DNA from: a virus
DNA: 24,813 bases
Virus record (IMG/VR): IMGVR_UViG_3300034103_002829
Span: 1 to 24,813 of that record
Reading direction: 5' to 3' (one strand)
Part shown: in pieces, positions 1 through 7,411 of the stretch
How the letters are laid out: the number at the start of each line of letters is the position of its first letter
Position numbering within the stretch: position 1 is the first letter of the stretch
The notes under the pieces: model-generated
Seen by the model: the letters and a program-made list of their open reading frames with translations, nothing else
Databases searched by the model: none
Told to the model about the DNA's origin: nothing
Position numbers and translations under genes: made by a program

Positions 1-700
1 TGGCCTTGAGCAGGTTGTCGCGGGTGAGGTTCTTTTCGGCGGTGCCGGCGGCTTCCTCCGCCGCCAACCCCGAGAACATGTTTCGCCGATGGCGGGCCGA
101 TAGGGCCAGGTCTTCCCCGGCGTTCGGAACCTCGGATTTTCGGGCGAATTCATAGTCACCAGACTCAACCGCTCCGGTGGTTCCCTCCCGGGGGTCGGCA
201 GGTGCTGTTGGGCGTCCTCCCTTCCGCCCTGCTGCCGGCTTGTCAGCTGGAGCTTCCTGGCCTTCCTGGCTTTCGCCTGTCTCCCCAGCCCCTTTGCGGC
301 AGGTGAGATCCGCCGCAATGTGGCCATCCCCGCAGGGTTTGCCGGCCCGGCCGTTGCTGGCCGCCGCGGCCTTGCTGGCCCGGCCTACAGCTGCTGGCTT
401 TTGGCCTTTGCTCTTGCTGGTGCCGCCCAGGGGGATCTCAGTTTGCGCTCCGCCGCCGCCAAGCAGGTCGAGCTGGCCGGGGGCCGATCGGGCACGGGCA
501 TCAAGTCGGGCCTTCAGGGCATCAATGCGATCCCAGGTTCTGTCAATTCGACCGCTGATCTCTGATCGTGGCTTGCGGCGGCCCATCACGATGGCCGCAT
601 GGCGGTTCATCAGTTTCATGTAGGTGACAGTGTCACCCTGATCCCTAGCGTCCTGGGCGGCCAGGCTAAATGTCAATCTTTCGGGGATGGCCAACCTCAT
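1..700 (-). CDS. Partial Cys-module protein, C-terminus outside window
   Basis: I translated this frame by hand; it stays open from an ATG at 700 down to base 1, so at least 233 residues are present and the C-terminus is missing. The ATG overlaps the TGA of the kinase-fold gene upstream (ATGA, 700-697), which implies translational coupling. In order: an N-terminal helical stretch, a linker with APGQLDLLGGGGAQTE, a KPAAVGRA patch, then the Cys/His module GKPCGDGHIAADLTCRKG at about residues 120-137, a Pro/Gly/Ala-rich spacer, and from about residue 185 a more ordered segment, EVPNAGEDLALSARHRRNMF, followed by LTRDNLLK. I do not recognise that last domain with certainty; it has the look of a domain from phage polyvalent proteins. 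The same Cys module and linker occur in the genes at 697-1857, 1861-4701 and 13796-15205. Function unknown. Confidence 0.8.
   Translation of the reverse strand, partial: MRLAIPERLTFSLAAQDARDQGDTVTYMKLMNRHAAIVMGRRKPRSEISGRIDRTWDRIDALKARLDARARSAPGQLDLLGGGGAQTEIPLGGTSKSKGQKPAAVGRASKAAAASNGRAGKPCGDGHIAADLTCRKGAGETGESQEGQEAPADKPAAGRKGGRPTAPADPREGTTGAVESGDYEFARKSEVPNAGEDLALSARHRRNMFSGLAAEEAAGTAEKNLTRDNLLKA
287..343 (-). repeat. Module A copy 1 (GKPCGDGH-type Cys/His module)
   Basis: Encodes a 19-residue segment beginning GKPCGDGHIAADLTCRK. The possible metal ligands are C-x3-H and a second Cys (the usual CH pair is CR here). The DNA is closely similar to the copies at 2431-2487 and 14936-14992. 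Confidence 0.85.
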
Positions 701-1857
701 ACCTGATCCAGCTGTTTGAGCAGCAGATCCACTTTGCGGCGGAAGGCTCGATGGCCACGGGGCCCGTAAACATCATCGCGGCGCTTGTCGGCTTCTTTCC
801 GATCGGCGGCAGTGATCTTGCCGTCCAAACCAACTTCCGCTTGTGCATCGCTAAACGTCCAACCTGGTTTCTCTTTGTTGGCTCTGTGAATGGCATTGGC
901 TTTTATCATTGCCTGTCTGAATTGGTCGCTTGGAATCTGGGGCAGCTCCAGGAAACGCTCGGCCCTGAGATCGGTGATGAAATCTTTTGATGCCCTCTCG
1001 CCGTCGTAAAGACTTTTCCGTGCCTCATCGGCAACTTTGCTGATGGCGTTGCCAGTCCGGCCGCCGTTTTTTTCCATCCCTCGTCGATCTCCGGCCCAGG
1101 TAGAAAGCATGTAAAGCATTGTGGTCTCCTGAAAGAAGTTGCCTTTTGGGCCCCTGCTGCTCATTCCCCAGTCAAGCAGTTTTGGGGTGCCGTCCTCCTG
1201 AATCAGTAAGTTGGCGCCATGGAAATCGTCATGGGTGAGGCCTGCGTCGCCTAGCTTCCTGCTGATTTCTGCCGCACCATAGAGATAGCGCCGCATATTC
1301 TCCGGTTTGCCCAGAATTCGTTGCGCATCTGCGGTTGGGTCATAGCTGTGGTGGTTTTCCTGAAACGGGGTGCCGGGGGTGAACTCATAGGCAAAAGCAA
1401 ACCTCCCATCGGGCAGCTTTTGCATTTCACTGAGCAATTTGGGGGAGACCCCAAGTTCGCCAGCCAGTTTGGCGCTTGCCACTTCGTTTTCAACCATCAG
1501 CCTGCGGGCCTTAATCCGATCTTCGGGCGATGGGTCGGGATGACCGTCGCGGGGGTCGCGGTTGCTGATCCGATCAACCTTCACCACGGCTTTACCGCCG
1601 CCGGCCAGGGGGAAAAGAAATGTGTCGCCGAAGAATCCTTTGCCGATCTGCTTCTCAGGCGGCCGTCCATCTAACAGGATGCCGCCATCGGCCGCCTGGG
1701 TAAGCACTGGGGCACTTTTGGTGCTTTGATTTGGACCTTTTTCCTTGTGACAACGGTAGGTCGAAACGATGAAGCTCTTGCCACACGGCTTACCGCGGGC
1801 TGCATCTACGCGGGCCATGCGCGTTTCAAGCAGCGCCAGCCGGCCGTCGGTTGCCAT
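697..1857 (-). CDS. Kinase-fold protein with Cys module
   Basis: 386 residues. Residues 22-41 hold a divergent module A (GKPCGKSFIVSTYRCHKEKG), so this gene belongs to the same module family as its neighbours. From about residue 72 the protein reads as a protein-kinase/aminoglycoside-phosphotransferase fold: a Gly-rich loop GKGFFGD (72-78), a beta-3 lysine in VVKVD (K93), a helix-C-like glutamate in VENEVASAK, the catalytic loop HDDFHGAN (209-216, with D211 and N216) and a metal-binding DWG (229-231) in place of DFG. All residues needed for phosphotransfer are therefore present. The C-terminal 150 residues are helical and basic, and unrecognised. The ATG at 1857 lies 3 bp after the stop of the 946-residue gene, and its own stop overlaps the next start. 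Substrate unknown; a host-modifying kinase is one possibility, self-contained regulation another. Confidence 0.8.
   Translation of the reverse strand: MATDGRLALLETRMARVDAARGKPCGKSFIVSTYRCHKEKGPNQSTKSAPVLTQAADGGILLDGRPPEKQIGKGFFGDTFLFPLAGGGKAVVKVDRISNRDPRDGHPDPSPEDRIKARRLMVENEVASAKLAGELGVSPKLLSEMQKLPDGRFAFAYEFTPGTPFQENHHSYDPTADAQRILGKPENMRRYLYGAAEISRKLGDAGLTHDDFHGANLLIQEDGTPKLLDWGMSSRGPKGNFFQETTMLYMLSTWAGDRRGMEKNGGRTGNAISKVADEARKSLYDGERASKDFITDLRAERFLELPQIPSDQFRQAMIKANAIHRANKEKPGWTFSDAQAEVGLDGKITAADRKEADKRRDDVYGPRGHRAFRRKVDLLLKQLDQV
1735..1794 (-). repeat. Module A copy 2 (divergent, in kinase-fold gene)
   Basis: Encodes GKPCGKSFIVSTYRCHKEKG. It keeps the GKPCG start and the CHK end, but the middle (SFIVSTYR) differs from the other three copies and the C-x3-H histidine is lost. 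It sits close to the N-terminus with no APGQLDL linker. Confidence 0.75.
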
Positions 1858-1860
1858 TGC

Positions 1861-4701
1861 TTATTTCCCCTTTGGCAGTGCCCGTCGAGTGGCCCCTGGC
1901 ATTTCACCTTGCGAGGGTTCATCCAGGTCCATCGTCCTGCGGCGCAGCTCAAAGATCTTTTCCCCCAGCTTTGCCATCCGCTCGTCAGACGCTTTCATCG
2001 CCTCAGTCAGCTGTCGCATGCGCTGGGACAGCTTCATCGGCGCGCCACTGCCTGCCGGTTGAGTTTGCTGAGCCTGCTGCTGGCGCTGGGCTCGCGCATC
2101 CTGCAGTTGTTGGCCAAACTCTTGGATGTAGGCCTGTTGGGCGGCAGCTTTGGTCATGCCCTTCCATTTGCCTTTGCGCTCCAGGCTCCATTCGGATTCG
2201 AACAGCTGGTTGGCCAGCATCGACATCTGCCGAACGTCTGCCGCCTTCATCTGCTGGATTGCCTGGCGCATGGCATCGGCCAGCGGGGTTTTGCTGGCCG
2301 TTGGGCTTGCTGGTGTTTCCTGGCGAGGGGGGATCTTGAACAACGGCGCGGCGTTCGGCTTGGCATCAACAAACCGGCTGCCGTCATCACTTTCTCCGGC
2401 GTAGACCATGGCCCCATTGCCGGCCCCTGCACCTCCTTTGTGGCAGGTGAGGGCCGCAGAGATGTGACCATCCCCGCAGGGCTTGCCGGCTTTGCTGTTG
2501 CCGGTAGCTGCGGCCTTGGCGGCCCGGCCCACTGCCGGCGGCTTGCGTCCACCCTGGCTGGTGGTGGTGCCACGCTGCATGCCCAGATCGAGTTGGGCGC
2601 CACCGGCCATCAAGGGCAGCTGGCCCGGGGTGGTTCGGGCGCGAGCATCCAGGCGGATGATCCGGCTGATGAGGCTGTCGAACATGCTGGCCGTGGGTGC
2701 CTCGTTGGCGAGGTTCTTCGGTTTGCGCAAGCCGGCCCGTTCCAGCTCCAGCTGCATGGCGGCGATCACCTGCTCCTCCAGCTCCTTCTTCACTTGGGCG
2801 GCCGGGTCGCCCTTCATCATGCGGTTGGCGGCGCTGTTGAGGGCGGTGGCGATCGGGCCGGCCTTGTCCTTCAGCTCCTTGAACACCCGGAGCACCTGAT
2901 CGGCCTCGGCGGCAACCCCGGCGCTTTCCCGTTGGTTGATCTTGTTGCCGGCCTTCTGCTGGAGGGCCTCGGCCGCGCGGCTTTTGCTGACGGTGGCAAA
3001 GAGCGATTTTTCCCGGGCCAGCTTGCGCCGCAGGTTGTTGGCGAGCTCCGCCCGGGCCAGGCCGTTGTCGACCGTTTCTTGCCCCCCGAAGATGTCCAGG
3101 GCCCCCTGCTGGCTGGCCTCGCTGACGGCCAGGTTTTCGACGTACTCCGCCAGGGTGCCATCGGAGATGTTTTTGCGCTGCCGCAACAGCTTGCCGATTT
3201 CGCCCTGTTTGGCCTTGCTCAGCCCTGAATTGCCGATGATCGCGCCACGGCTGATTGAAAGCTCGCCATTGATGACGGCGCGGAACATCGACTCGGGCAG
3301 CCGGGCCAGCCCCAGGCCCTGGGCGGCCTTGCCGGATTGGAGGGGGAGGCCGGCGCGTTCAACGGCCGCCTGATCGGTGATGCCGGAATCCCGGAAGAAT
3401 TTCGCCGCATCGACGCTGCTGCCCTGGCCCTGGGCGATGTTCTGCATGGCCCCGATCGCACGGGCCTCGTTGGCATTGGCGGCCTTGAGGTACCGGATCG
3501 TCACGGACTCTGCCGCCATCCGTTTGGCCAATGCGAGGCGGTTGTGCCCGTTCACGACATAGGTCTTGCCATCGGCCGGGTCTTGCCACACCGATATCAC
3601 CCCGGCGAGGTTGTCGTCCCATTTTTTGATGCCGGCAAGGGAGCCAACCTCTCCGCTGGCAGATGAGTGGAGCTTGAACTGGAAGCGCTTGGGATCCACC
3701 TCGATGGAGTCCGGCGCCACGACCGCCACGGTCCCTGCCAGGCCCCCCTGGCCGGGCCCCCCCAGGCCGGGGCCGGGCGCCGCGGCCGTTGCTGCGGGCA
3801 CCTTGCCACTGCGGACCATCTGGGCAACCGCCGGATCACGCAGCATTGCCCGCAACCGCTCCACTTGCCGGCCCTCCTGCAGGCCTTTGGCCTTTTGATT
3901 GCGCCCTGCCTGCACGGCCGCCTGCACCTTCCCGGCATTTGGGTCGCCCTGGCTTACTAGCTCCTGCAGCCGCCGCAACCGCTCCTTGCCGATGGCGCTG
4001 GCGGCCCTGATGACGCACTCCTTGTTGACTGAGATGCAGGTGGCCCCGCAGCCGTAGCCGGTGGTGCACCGCCGCTTGCTGGCGCTCGTGCCTTTGGCTC
4101 GGGTGTCACGGAAATCGAGGCGGTGGCCCCGGGCCGCCAGAAATCCTTCAGACCTCGCCGCCCAGGTTGCATCGGTCTCGACATCCCAGGCTGGGCGGAA
4201 CCGCACGGCTTCGCCATCGACGCGAAACTGGTAAACCAGCCCAGCTGCCGCCACTCGCCCGGTGAGGCTTTGGCCCTGGGGGGCGTGCTGCCGGTCCCAG
4301 CTCAAAACGGCCGCCCCAGGCAGCGATGCGGCCAGCACCGCCGTCAGTGGCGCCGTGATCGGATCAATGGCGGCAGTCGCACCGTCCAGCCGCGCCATGC
4401 GGGTTTCGATCCGCCTGAATCCAGGATGCCGCCTGGGCACCGTTTTGCTGGCTGTGCCCCGCTTGGCGTCAGCACGTCCAGCTGAATTGTCACTAACGGG
4501 CGAATAAGTAACGTTATCGCCTTGAATTCTGTAGTTGTAGACCAATTGGCCAGCACGAAAGGTGCCAGTAGTTTCACCAGTGGCGACAGATGTATTGAGA
4601 GTCAGCAGATGCACGCTGTCGTGAATCAGCTCGTCAATGATTGATTTGACGAGCGACGCTGTTTCCTGCCTGACATCCACTGGTGTTTCTCTTGGTGTCA
4701 A
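1861..4701 (-). CDS. 946-residue ParB-like multi-module protein
   Basis: Module order: residues 32-68 carry module C (LLTLNTSVATGETTGTFRAG, then QLVYNYRIQGDNVTYSP); 145-170 look like a degenerate second copy (SLTGRVAAAGLVYQFRVDGE); 212-229 carry module B (CTTGYGCGATCISVNKEC). About 360-450 form a ParB/sulfiredoxin-like domain with VWQDPADGKTYVVNGHNRLA (371-390), where NGHNRL replaces the classical ParB GxRR. Then come a helical region (450-680), the APGQL-like linker (683 on), module A (739-757), a GSRFVD segment and Gln-rich coiled coil to the end. ParB-like domains of this type are known as DNA- or nucleotide-acting enzymes in phage polyvalent proteins. The first in-frame start is TTG at 4701, with AAGG about 6 nt upstream; GTG at residue 8 is an alternative. 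The C-terminal third looks like a separate module-A protein fused on. Probably first large gene of a three-gene block. Confidence 0.8.
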   Translation of the reverse strand: MTPRETPVDVRQETASLVKSIIDELIHDSVHLLTLNTSVATGETTGTFRAGQLVYNYRIQGDNVTYSPVSDNSAGRADAKRGTASKTVPRRHPGFRRIETRMARLDGATAAIDPITAPLTAVLAASLPGAAVLSWDRQHAPQGQSLTGRVAAAGLVYQFRVDGEAVRFRPAWDVETDATWAARSEGFLAARGHRLDFRDTRAKGTSASKRRCTTGYGCGATCISVNKECVIRAASAIGKERLRRLQELVSQGDPNAGKVQAAVQAGRNQKAKGLQEGRQVERLRAMLRDPAVAQMVRSGKVPAATAAAPGPGLGGPGQGGLAGTVAVVAPDSIEVDPKRFQFKLHSSASGEVGSLAGIKKWDDNLAGVISVWQDPADGKTYVVNGHNRLALAKRMAAESVTIRYLKAANANEARAIGAMQNIAQGQGSSVDAAKFFRDSGITDQAAVERAGLPLQSGKAAQGLGLARLPESMFRAVINGELSISRGAIIGNSGLSKAKQGEIGKLLRQRKNISDGTLAEYVENLAVSEASQQGALDIFGGQETVDNGLARAELANNLRRKLAREKSLFATVSKSRAAEALQQKAGNKINQRESAGVAAEADQVLRVFKELKDKAGPIATALNSAANRMMKGDPAAQVKKELEEQVIAAMQLELERAGLRKPKNLANEAPTASMFDSLISRIIRLDARARTTPGQLPLMAGGAQLDLGMQRGTTTSQGGRKPPAVGRAAKAAATGNSKAGKPCGDGHISAALTCHKGGAGAGNGAMVYAGESDDGSRFVDAKPNAAPLFKIPPRQETPASPTASKTPLADAMRQAIQQMKAADVRQMSMLANQLFESEWSLERKGKWKGMTKAAAQQAYIQEFGQQLQDARAQRQQQAQQTQPAGSGAPMKLSQRMRQLTEAMKASDERMAKLGEKIFELRRRTMDLDEPSQGEMPGATRRALPKGK
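2431..2487 (-). repeat. Module A copy 3
   Basis: Encodes GKPCGDGHISAALTCHKGG. Bases 2461-2487 are identical to 14966-14992 (27 of 27), and 2437-2452 are identical to 14942-14957 (16 of 16), which is more nucleotide conservation than the surrounding linker shows. Confidence 0.85.
4015..4068 (-). repeat. Module B copy 1 (four-Cys module in ParB-like protein)
   Basis: Encodes CTTGYGCGATCISVNKEC, with Cys spacing C-x5-C-x3-C-x6-C. The spacing is identical to the copy in the zeta-like protein at 24316-24369. Confidence 0.85.
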
Positions 4702-4719
4702 TGAACCTTGATTAACATG

Positions 4720-5028
4720 TTACGGATTTTTCTTGTCAGGCTTTGCCTCCTTTGCTTGCGGTGACTGGGTTTGTGGAGGCTTTACCTCGTCAGGATCTTG
4801 CTCCGGATTTGGCACTGGAGCAAGCTGATCGGTTGTAACACCACTTGGGGTGGGCTCATTGCGAAGGCGTTCTCCCTCCTCTAACAACATGGCCGCCAGA
4901 CCATCGCTATCAATGTCTTCTTGCTGGGCCGCTTGATTGGCAAATGCCAATGCGGTTCTGACCTGATGAATCCCGTTTGCGTGAACCCAAGTGGCGAGTG
5001 CGTTCAGGGCAAATTGTTCTTCGATCAT
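4720..5028 (-). CDS. Small helical protein with Pro/Gln/Lys-rich tail
   Basis: About 102 residues from ATG 5028. The frame is open upstream to 5271, but that part would overlap the plus-strand gene at 5163 and looks non-coding (Trp/Cys/Arg mixture), so I chose the later start; TTG 5052 is another candidate. The N-terminal half is helical (EEQFALNALATWVHANGIHQ, then a Gln/Asp/Glu-rich stretch with MLLEEGERLRNEP). The C-terminal 45 residues are low complexity, with PNPEQDP and a KEAKPDKKNP end. The stop lies 18 bp upstream of the TTG start of the ParB-like gene, so the two are probably co-transcribed. No family recognised; the size and position would suit a small accessory or scaffold-like phage protein, which is a guess. 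Confidence 0.55.
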   Translation of the reverse strand: MIEEQFALNALATWVHANGIHQVRTALAFANQAAQQEDIDSDGLAAMLLEEGERLRNEPTPSGVTTDQLAPVPNPEQDPDEVKPPQTQSPQAKEAKPDKKNP

Positions 5029-5162
5029 GCGAATCAGTTGGTGTCTGGTCAAGCTAAGGCGATCGGCCAGGGCACGGCTGCCGCCAGCGGCAGGGCGCGC
5101 CCTTCCATGCCATCCAAGATCCTGTATGCTGGACAAGCCCAGACCGATTACTGATTGGACCC

Positions 5163-5471
5163 ATGCCAGAGCCCAACACCGCGTTGGCTGAGAGCCGGCG
5201 GCTGCGTCGTTGCAAAACCAGCGAAAATGCTGAATCACTCCAAAGTGAAAAGTTTCGCGAGCCGGCAACAAGACGCCAATCCAGAAGGCGCCAATTCGAA
5301 GGAATCGATTCCTTTATCGTGGCGTTTATCTTGTTGCTTGGAAATCACTTAATGCTTTGGAGTTTGCTAATGGGTGGTGCCATCCTGTTCCCACATGTCC
5401 TGAAGATGCGGGACGCCGCACAGATCTTGCAGCATCAAAGAGGTGTCGCCCCGATTCTGCGCCAGGACTGA
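5163..5471 (+). CDS. Small predicted two-helix membrane protein
   Basis: 102 residues from ATG 5163. The first 50 residues are strongly basic (RRLRRCK, TRRQSRRRQF), followed by two hydrophobic stretches in IDSFIVAFILLLGN and MLWSLLMGGAILFPHVL, then a short polar tail ending in LRQD. This suggests a membrane-inserted protein with a cytoplasmic basic N-terminus. The stop at 5471 is 5 bp before the next start at 5477. No family recognised and no clear ribosome binding site; a shorter start is possible. A perfect 16-bp palindrome (5299-5314) lies inside the gene. Holin-like or superinfection-exclusion roles would fit the shape, but nothing in the sequence decides this. Confidence 0.45.
   Translation: MPEPNTALAESRRLRRCKTSENAESLQSEKFREPATRRQSRRRQFEGIDSFIVAFILLLGNHLMLWSLLMGGAILFPHVLKMRDAAQILQHQRGVAPILRQD
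5299..5314. repeat. Perfect 16-bp palindrome
   Basis: AAGGAATCGATTCCTT reads the same on both strands with no spacer. It lies within the 5163-5471 reading frame and upstream of the minus-strand block. It could be a dimeric-protein binding site or chance. Confidence 0.5.
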
Positions 5472-5476
5472 GTTTT

Positions 5477-5674
5477 ATGGAAAGCTATTTTGTGCGCTTA
5501 GTGACGCCAAAAGGGGTCACTCCTCATTACTTGGCCTGGAATCGATTTGACCCAGGCTTCTGGCAATTGTGCGAATTCCCGTTTCAGTTGACTCGGCTGG
5601 ATGCCGAGCGATTAAGGGCTCACGCAGCTCAAGCCCTGGGCGCCTTCGTTCAAGTGGTTGGTGTCTCAGGCTGA
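5477..5674 (+). CDS. Small conserved-looking protein, 65 residues
   Basis: The ATG at 5477 gives MESYFVRLVTPKGVTPHYLA, then WNRFDPGFWQLCEFPFQLTR, and a helix rich in Ala that ends AFVQVVGVSG. The frame is open further upstream to 5357, but that part overlaps the preceding gene, so I chose 5477, 5 bp after the preceding stop. The compact alternating pattern and aromatic residues look like a real folded small protein. Function unknown. The GC-rich hairpin at 5692-5715 follows it. Confidence 0.55.
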   Translation: MESYFVRLVTPKGVTPHYLAWNRFDPGFWQLCEFPFQLTRLDAERLRAHAAQALGAFVQVVGVSG

Positions 5675-5691
5675 TTTTTCTTCTTTCCCAT

Positions 5692-5715
5692 GGCGCCAAG
5701 GGAAGCCTTGGCGCC
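5692..5715 (+). terminator. Strong hairpin, possible terminator or attenuator
   Basis: A perfect 10-bp stem (GGCGCCAAGG / CCTTGGCGCC) closes a GAAG loop. It is followed by CTTATCTTTG, only a weak U-rich tract. It sits 17 bp after the 65-residue gene and 17 bp before the ATG at 5733, so it could terminate the upstream transcript or modulate translation of the downstream gene. Confidence 0.5.
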
Positions 5716-5732
5716 CTTATCTTTGAGAACCA

Positions 5733-6365
5733 ATGCTAATCCAACTGCATAAAAAGAACGGCTGCATCATTGAGTTCGAATGCGATCTTACTGACGCCGA
5801 AGCTCGCAAGATCGTGATTGACGCCGATCGCGCCAATCAAAACGTTGGGGACTTTGCCTTGCAGCTGGCCACACAGCGACGAGGCTTGACCCAAGCCCAG
5901 TCGGGCTGGCTGCGTTATCTGGCCATGGAAATCAGTGGGCAGTTGCGGCCTCAGATACTGGCTGGGCCCTGGGCCTGGTTGTTGTCGCAGCCAACTTACG
6001 AAACTGTGCACATTCGAGTCACAACCCCCCCAGAGTTTGAAGTGGCTCCTGGTGAGCCAGCTCAGCTGCATGCTGTTTGCCGTTGGGTGTTTGTCAAGCG
6101 TCGTTCCGAAGACGCGGTAAGCGTTAATCCAGTGGGCATAGGCGGAATGAAGGATAGCCAGCCATGGCAGTATGTGGGCTTGATAGATAGCAATGGAGGC
6201 TTTTATTTCTCCAAGCATCTCACAGCGCTTATCAGCGGCGAGGGTCGCCAAACCATGGCTGTTATGTTCCCCACAGAAGAACAACAATTACAAGATGAGG
6301 CCAAGTGGTTGCAGTGGCGAACCAATCAGTTAATGGAGGCACTAAAGCGTTCCAATCCGGTCTAG
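5733..6365 (+). CDS. Hypothetical protein, 210 residues
   Basis: Starts at ATG 5733, just after the hairpin. The N-terminal 40 residues (MLIQLHKKNGCIIEFECDLT, then DAEARKIVIDADRAN) look like a small alpha/beta unit. A central segment, GWLRYLAMEISGQL, is helical. The C-terminal half contains WVFVKRRSEDAVSVNPVG and WQYVGLIDSNGGFYFSKHLT and ends in a Gln/Glu-rich helix. No signal peptide, membrane segment or catalytic motif is visible. It is monocistronic or co-transcribed with 6491-6784. I do not recognise the family. Codon use and length make it a confident gene despite the unknown role. Confidence 0.7.
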   Translation: MLIQLHKKNGCIIEFECDLTDAEARKIVIDADRANQNVGDFALQLATQRRGLTQAQSGWLRYLAMEISGQLRPQILAGPWAWLLSQPTYETVHIRVTTPPEFEVAPGEPAQLHAVCRWVFVKRRSEDAVSVNPVGIGGMKDSQPWQYVGLIDSNGGFYFSKHLTALISGEGRQTMAVMFPTEEQQLQDEAKWLQWRTNQLMEALKRSNPV

Positions 6366-6490
6366 CGATTTCTTGGCCTAGCATGGTGTTGCAGCGCATC
6401 CGTGCTGCTTCTGGGTCCCAGTAAATGGACTTTGCTTTCTACCGGTTCATTACTGCAATGAACCAACGTTCCCTTTGTTTGCTTAAAACC

Positions 6491-6784
6491 ATGTCCGCTC
6501 TTGTTAATCGCGTAAACGCTGTCATTCAGTTTCTTCAAAGTGGTGAAGCCGCTTTGAAAAGCGAATTGGCTGAAACCAAAGCATCCTTAGCCGCTGCCCT
6601 GGCCAACGATGCTGCCGATGCCGAAACGATTGCTGTCGCACAAGCTGCCGCAACTGTCGCGCAAGAAGCTGCCGATGCAGCCAACGCCAAAGTGACCGAA
6701 CTGCAATCTGTGGTTGCAGAGGATGCTGAGGAGGATGCCGCCATCAATGCAATTCTGGATGCTGTTCCTGGGGCACCCAGCTGA
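6491..6784 (+). CDS. Ala-rich acidic coiled-coil protein
   Basis: 97 residues from ATG 6491 (MSALVNRVNAVIQFLQSGEA). An earlier in-frame ATG at 6425 exists, but the added residues do not resemble the rest. Almost the whole protein is predicted helix with heptad-like spacing of Leu/Val/Ala, Ala-rich and acidic, for instance LAETKASLAAALANDAADAE and AEDAEEDAAINAILDAV. It resembles small coiled-coil phage proteins (tail-associated or structural spacer), though composition alone cannot fix a role. A canonical intrinsic terminator follows 29 bp after the stop, so this is the last gene of its transcript. Confidence 0.65.
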   Translation: MSALVNRVNAVIQFLQSGEAALKSELAETKASLAAALANDAADAETIAVAQAAATVAQEAADAANAKVTELQSVVAEDAEEDAAINAILDAVPGAPS

Positions 6785-6813
6785 ACAGGTTTTGCACAAA
6801 CATGAAATTGTCC

Positions 6814-6841
6814 AAGAGCCGCATTGCGGCTCTTTTTTTTT
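6814..6841 (+). terminator. Rho-independent terminator
   Basis: A 9-bp stem AAGAGCCGC / GCGGCTCTT with an ATT loop, followed by an uninterrupted T run to 6841. It closes the 5733-6784 block. Confidence 0.9.
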
Positions 6842-6857
6842 GCCATTCATGTTCCTG

Positions 6858-6863
6858 TACAAT
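6858..6863 (+). promoter_or_regulatory. Possible -10 element for the LexA-like gene
   Basis: TACAAT (5 of 6 to TATAAT) lies just after the terminator and 25 bp before the ATG at 6889. No good -35 at normal spacing; TTGCCA at 6840-6845 is only 12 bp away. A promoter is expected here because a terminator precedes. Confidence 0.3.
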
Positions 6864-6888
6864 ATGTGGGCGGTTTGAAACTTTGTTT

Positions 6889-7152
6889 ATGGCACTACAG
6901 CAACCAACCCGCCGCCAGCACGATGTCGCCATGGCAATCCTCAAACACCAGAATCTCCACGGGCAGTCTCCAACTCTAAAAGAGCTCGCGCAAGCTCTTG
7001 AAATTGCCACCGTGAGTAGCATTTACCAGCATTTGACCCAGCTGAAGAAAAAGGGCTGGGTGACCTGGCAACCCCATGGTCACCGATCGCTGCGATTTAC
7101 GGAACAAGGTGCAGCAGAAGCTGTAACTGACCTGACCCATACTTGTACCTAA
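6889..7152 (+). CDS. LexA-type winged-helix DNA-binding protein (no protease domain)
   Basis: 87 residues from ATG 6889. QPTRRQHDVAMAILKHQNLH followed by GQSPTLKELAQALEIATVSS and LTQLKKKGWVTWQPHGHRSL is the pattern of the LexA N-terminal winged helix (recognition helix around IATVSSIYQHLTQLKKKG). Full LexA is about 200 residues with a self-cleaving serine protease domain; here the protein stops right after the wing, so RecA-stimulated autocleavage is not possible. It probably acts as a stand-alone repressor of the element, or modulates host SOS genes. First gene after a terminator; the 84-residue gene starts 4 bp after its stop. The upstream in-frame Met at 6802 would run through the terminator and is rejected. 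Confidence 0.75.
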   Translation: MALQQPTRRQHDVAMAILKHQNLHGQSPTLKELAQALEIATVSSIYQHLTQLKKKGWVTWQPHGHRSLRFTEQGAAEAVTDLTHTCT

Positions 7153-7156
7153 CAGC

Positions 7157-7411
7157 ATGGAACCAGATTTACGAGATGGACCCAGTCTTCACATATCTGC
7201 ATCCTGCAATGGGTGTCGATACTGCTCAAAACATTACTACTGCCACCAAGGTGATAGCGGACTTTATATTTACTGCACTCATCCTTCGCACGGTTGGGGG
7301 ATTTTAAAGGCTAGACGCGAGGTAGGCGATACATCTTGGACAACTCCAGACTGGTGCCCGCTTGGCTCCGAAATGCTGGCTATCCGTGCCCAACTCACAG
7401 CCCACTCATGA
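7157..7411 (+). CDS. Small Cys-rich protein ending in TPDWCP motif
   Basis: 84 residues. CNGCRYCSKHYYC (17-29) and CTHPSHG supply clustered Cys/His that could hold zinc, and the segment SWTTPDWCPL is a recurring ending in small phage Cys-rich proteins (the (T)PxWCP pattern). The start ATG at 7157 follows the LexA-like gene by 4 bp; its stop overlaps the next start (ATGA at 7408-7411). Function unknown. It is part of a four-gene run that ends with the methyltransferase. Confidence 0.7.
   Translation: MEPDLRDGPSLHISASCNGCRYCSKHYYCHQGDSGLYIYCTHPSHGWGILKARREVGDTSWTTPDWCPLGSEMLAIRAQLTAHS

Noticed and set aside
1726-3228. 500-codon open frame on the plus strand
   Set aside because: It lies antisense to the kinase-fold and ParB-like genes, crosses the boundary between them and has Leu/Gly/Ala/His-rich text with no motif, typical of a GC-rich shadow.
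5029-5271. N-terminal extension of the 4720 gene to 5271
   Set aside because: It overlaps the plus-strand gene at 5163 and its composition (Trp, Cys, Arg) is unlike the rest of the protein.
6851-6870. Cyanobacterial LexA box before the LexA-like gene
   Set aside because: GTTCCTGTAC resembles half-sites but the spacing and order do not fit the known box.
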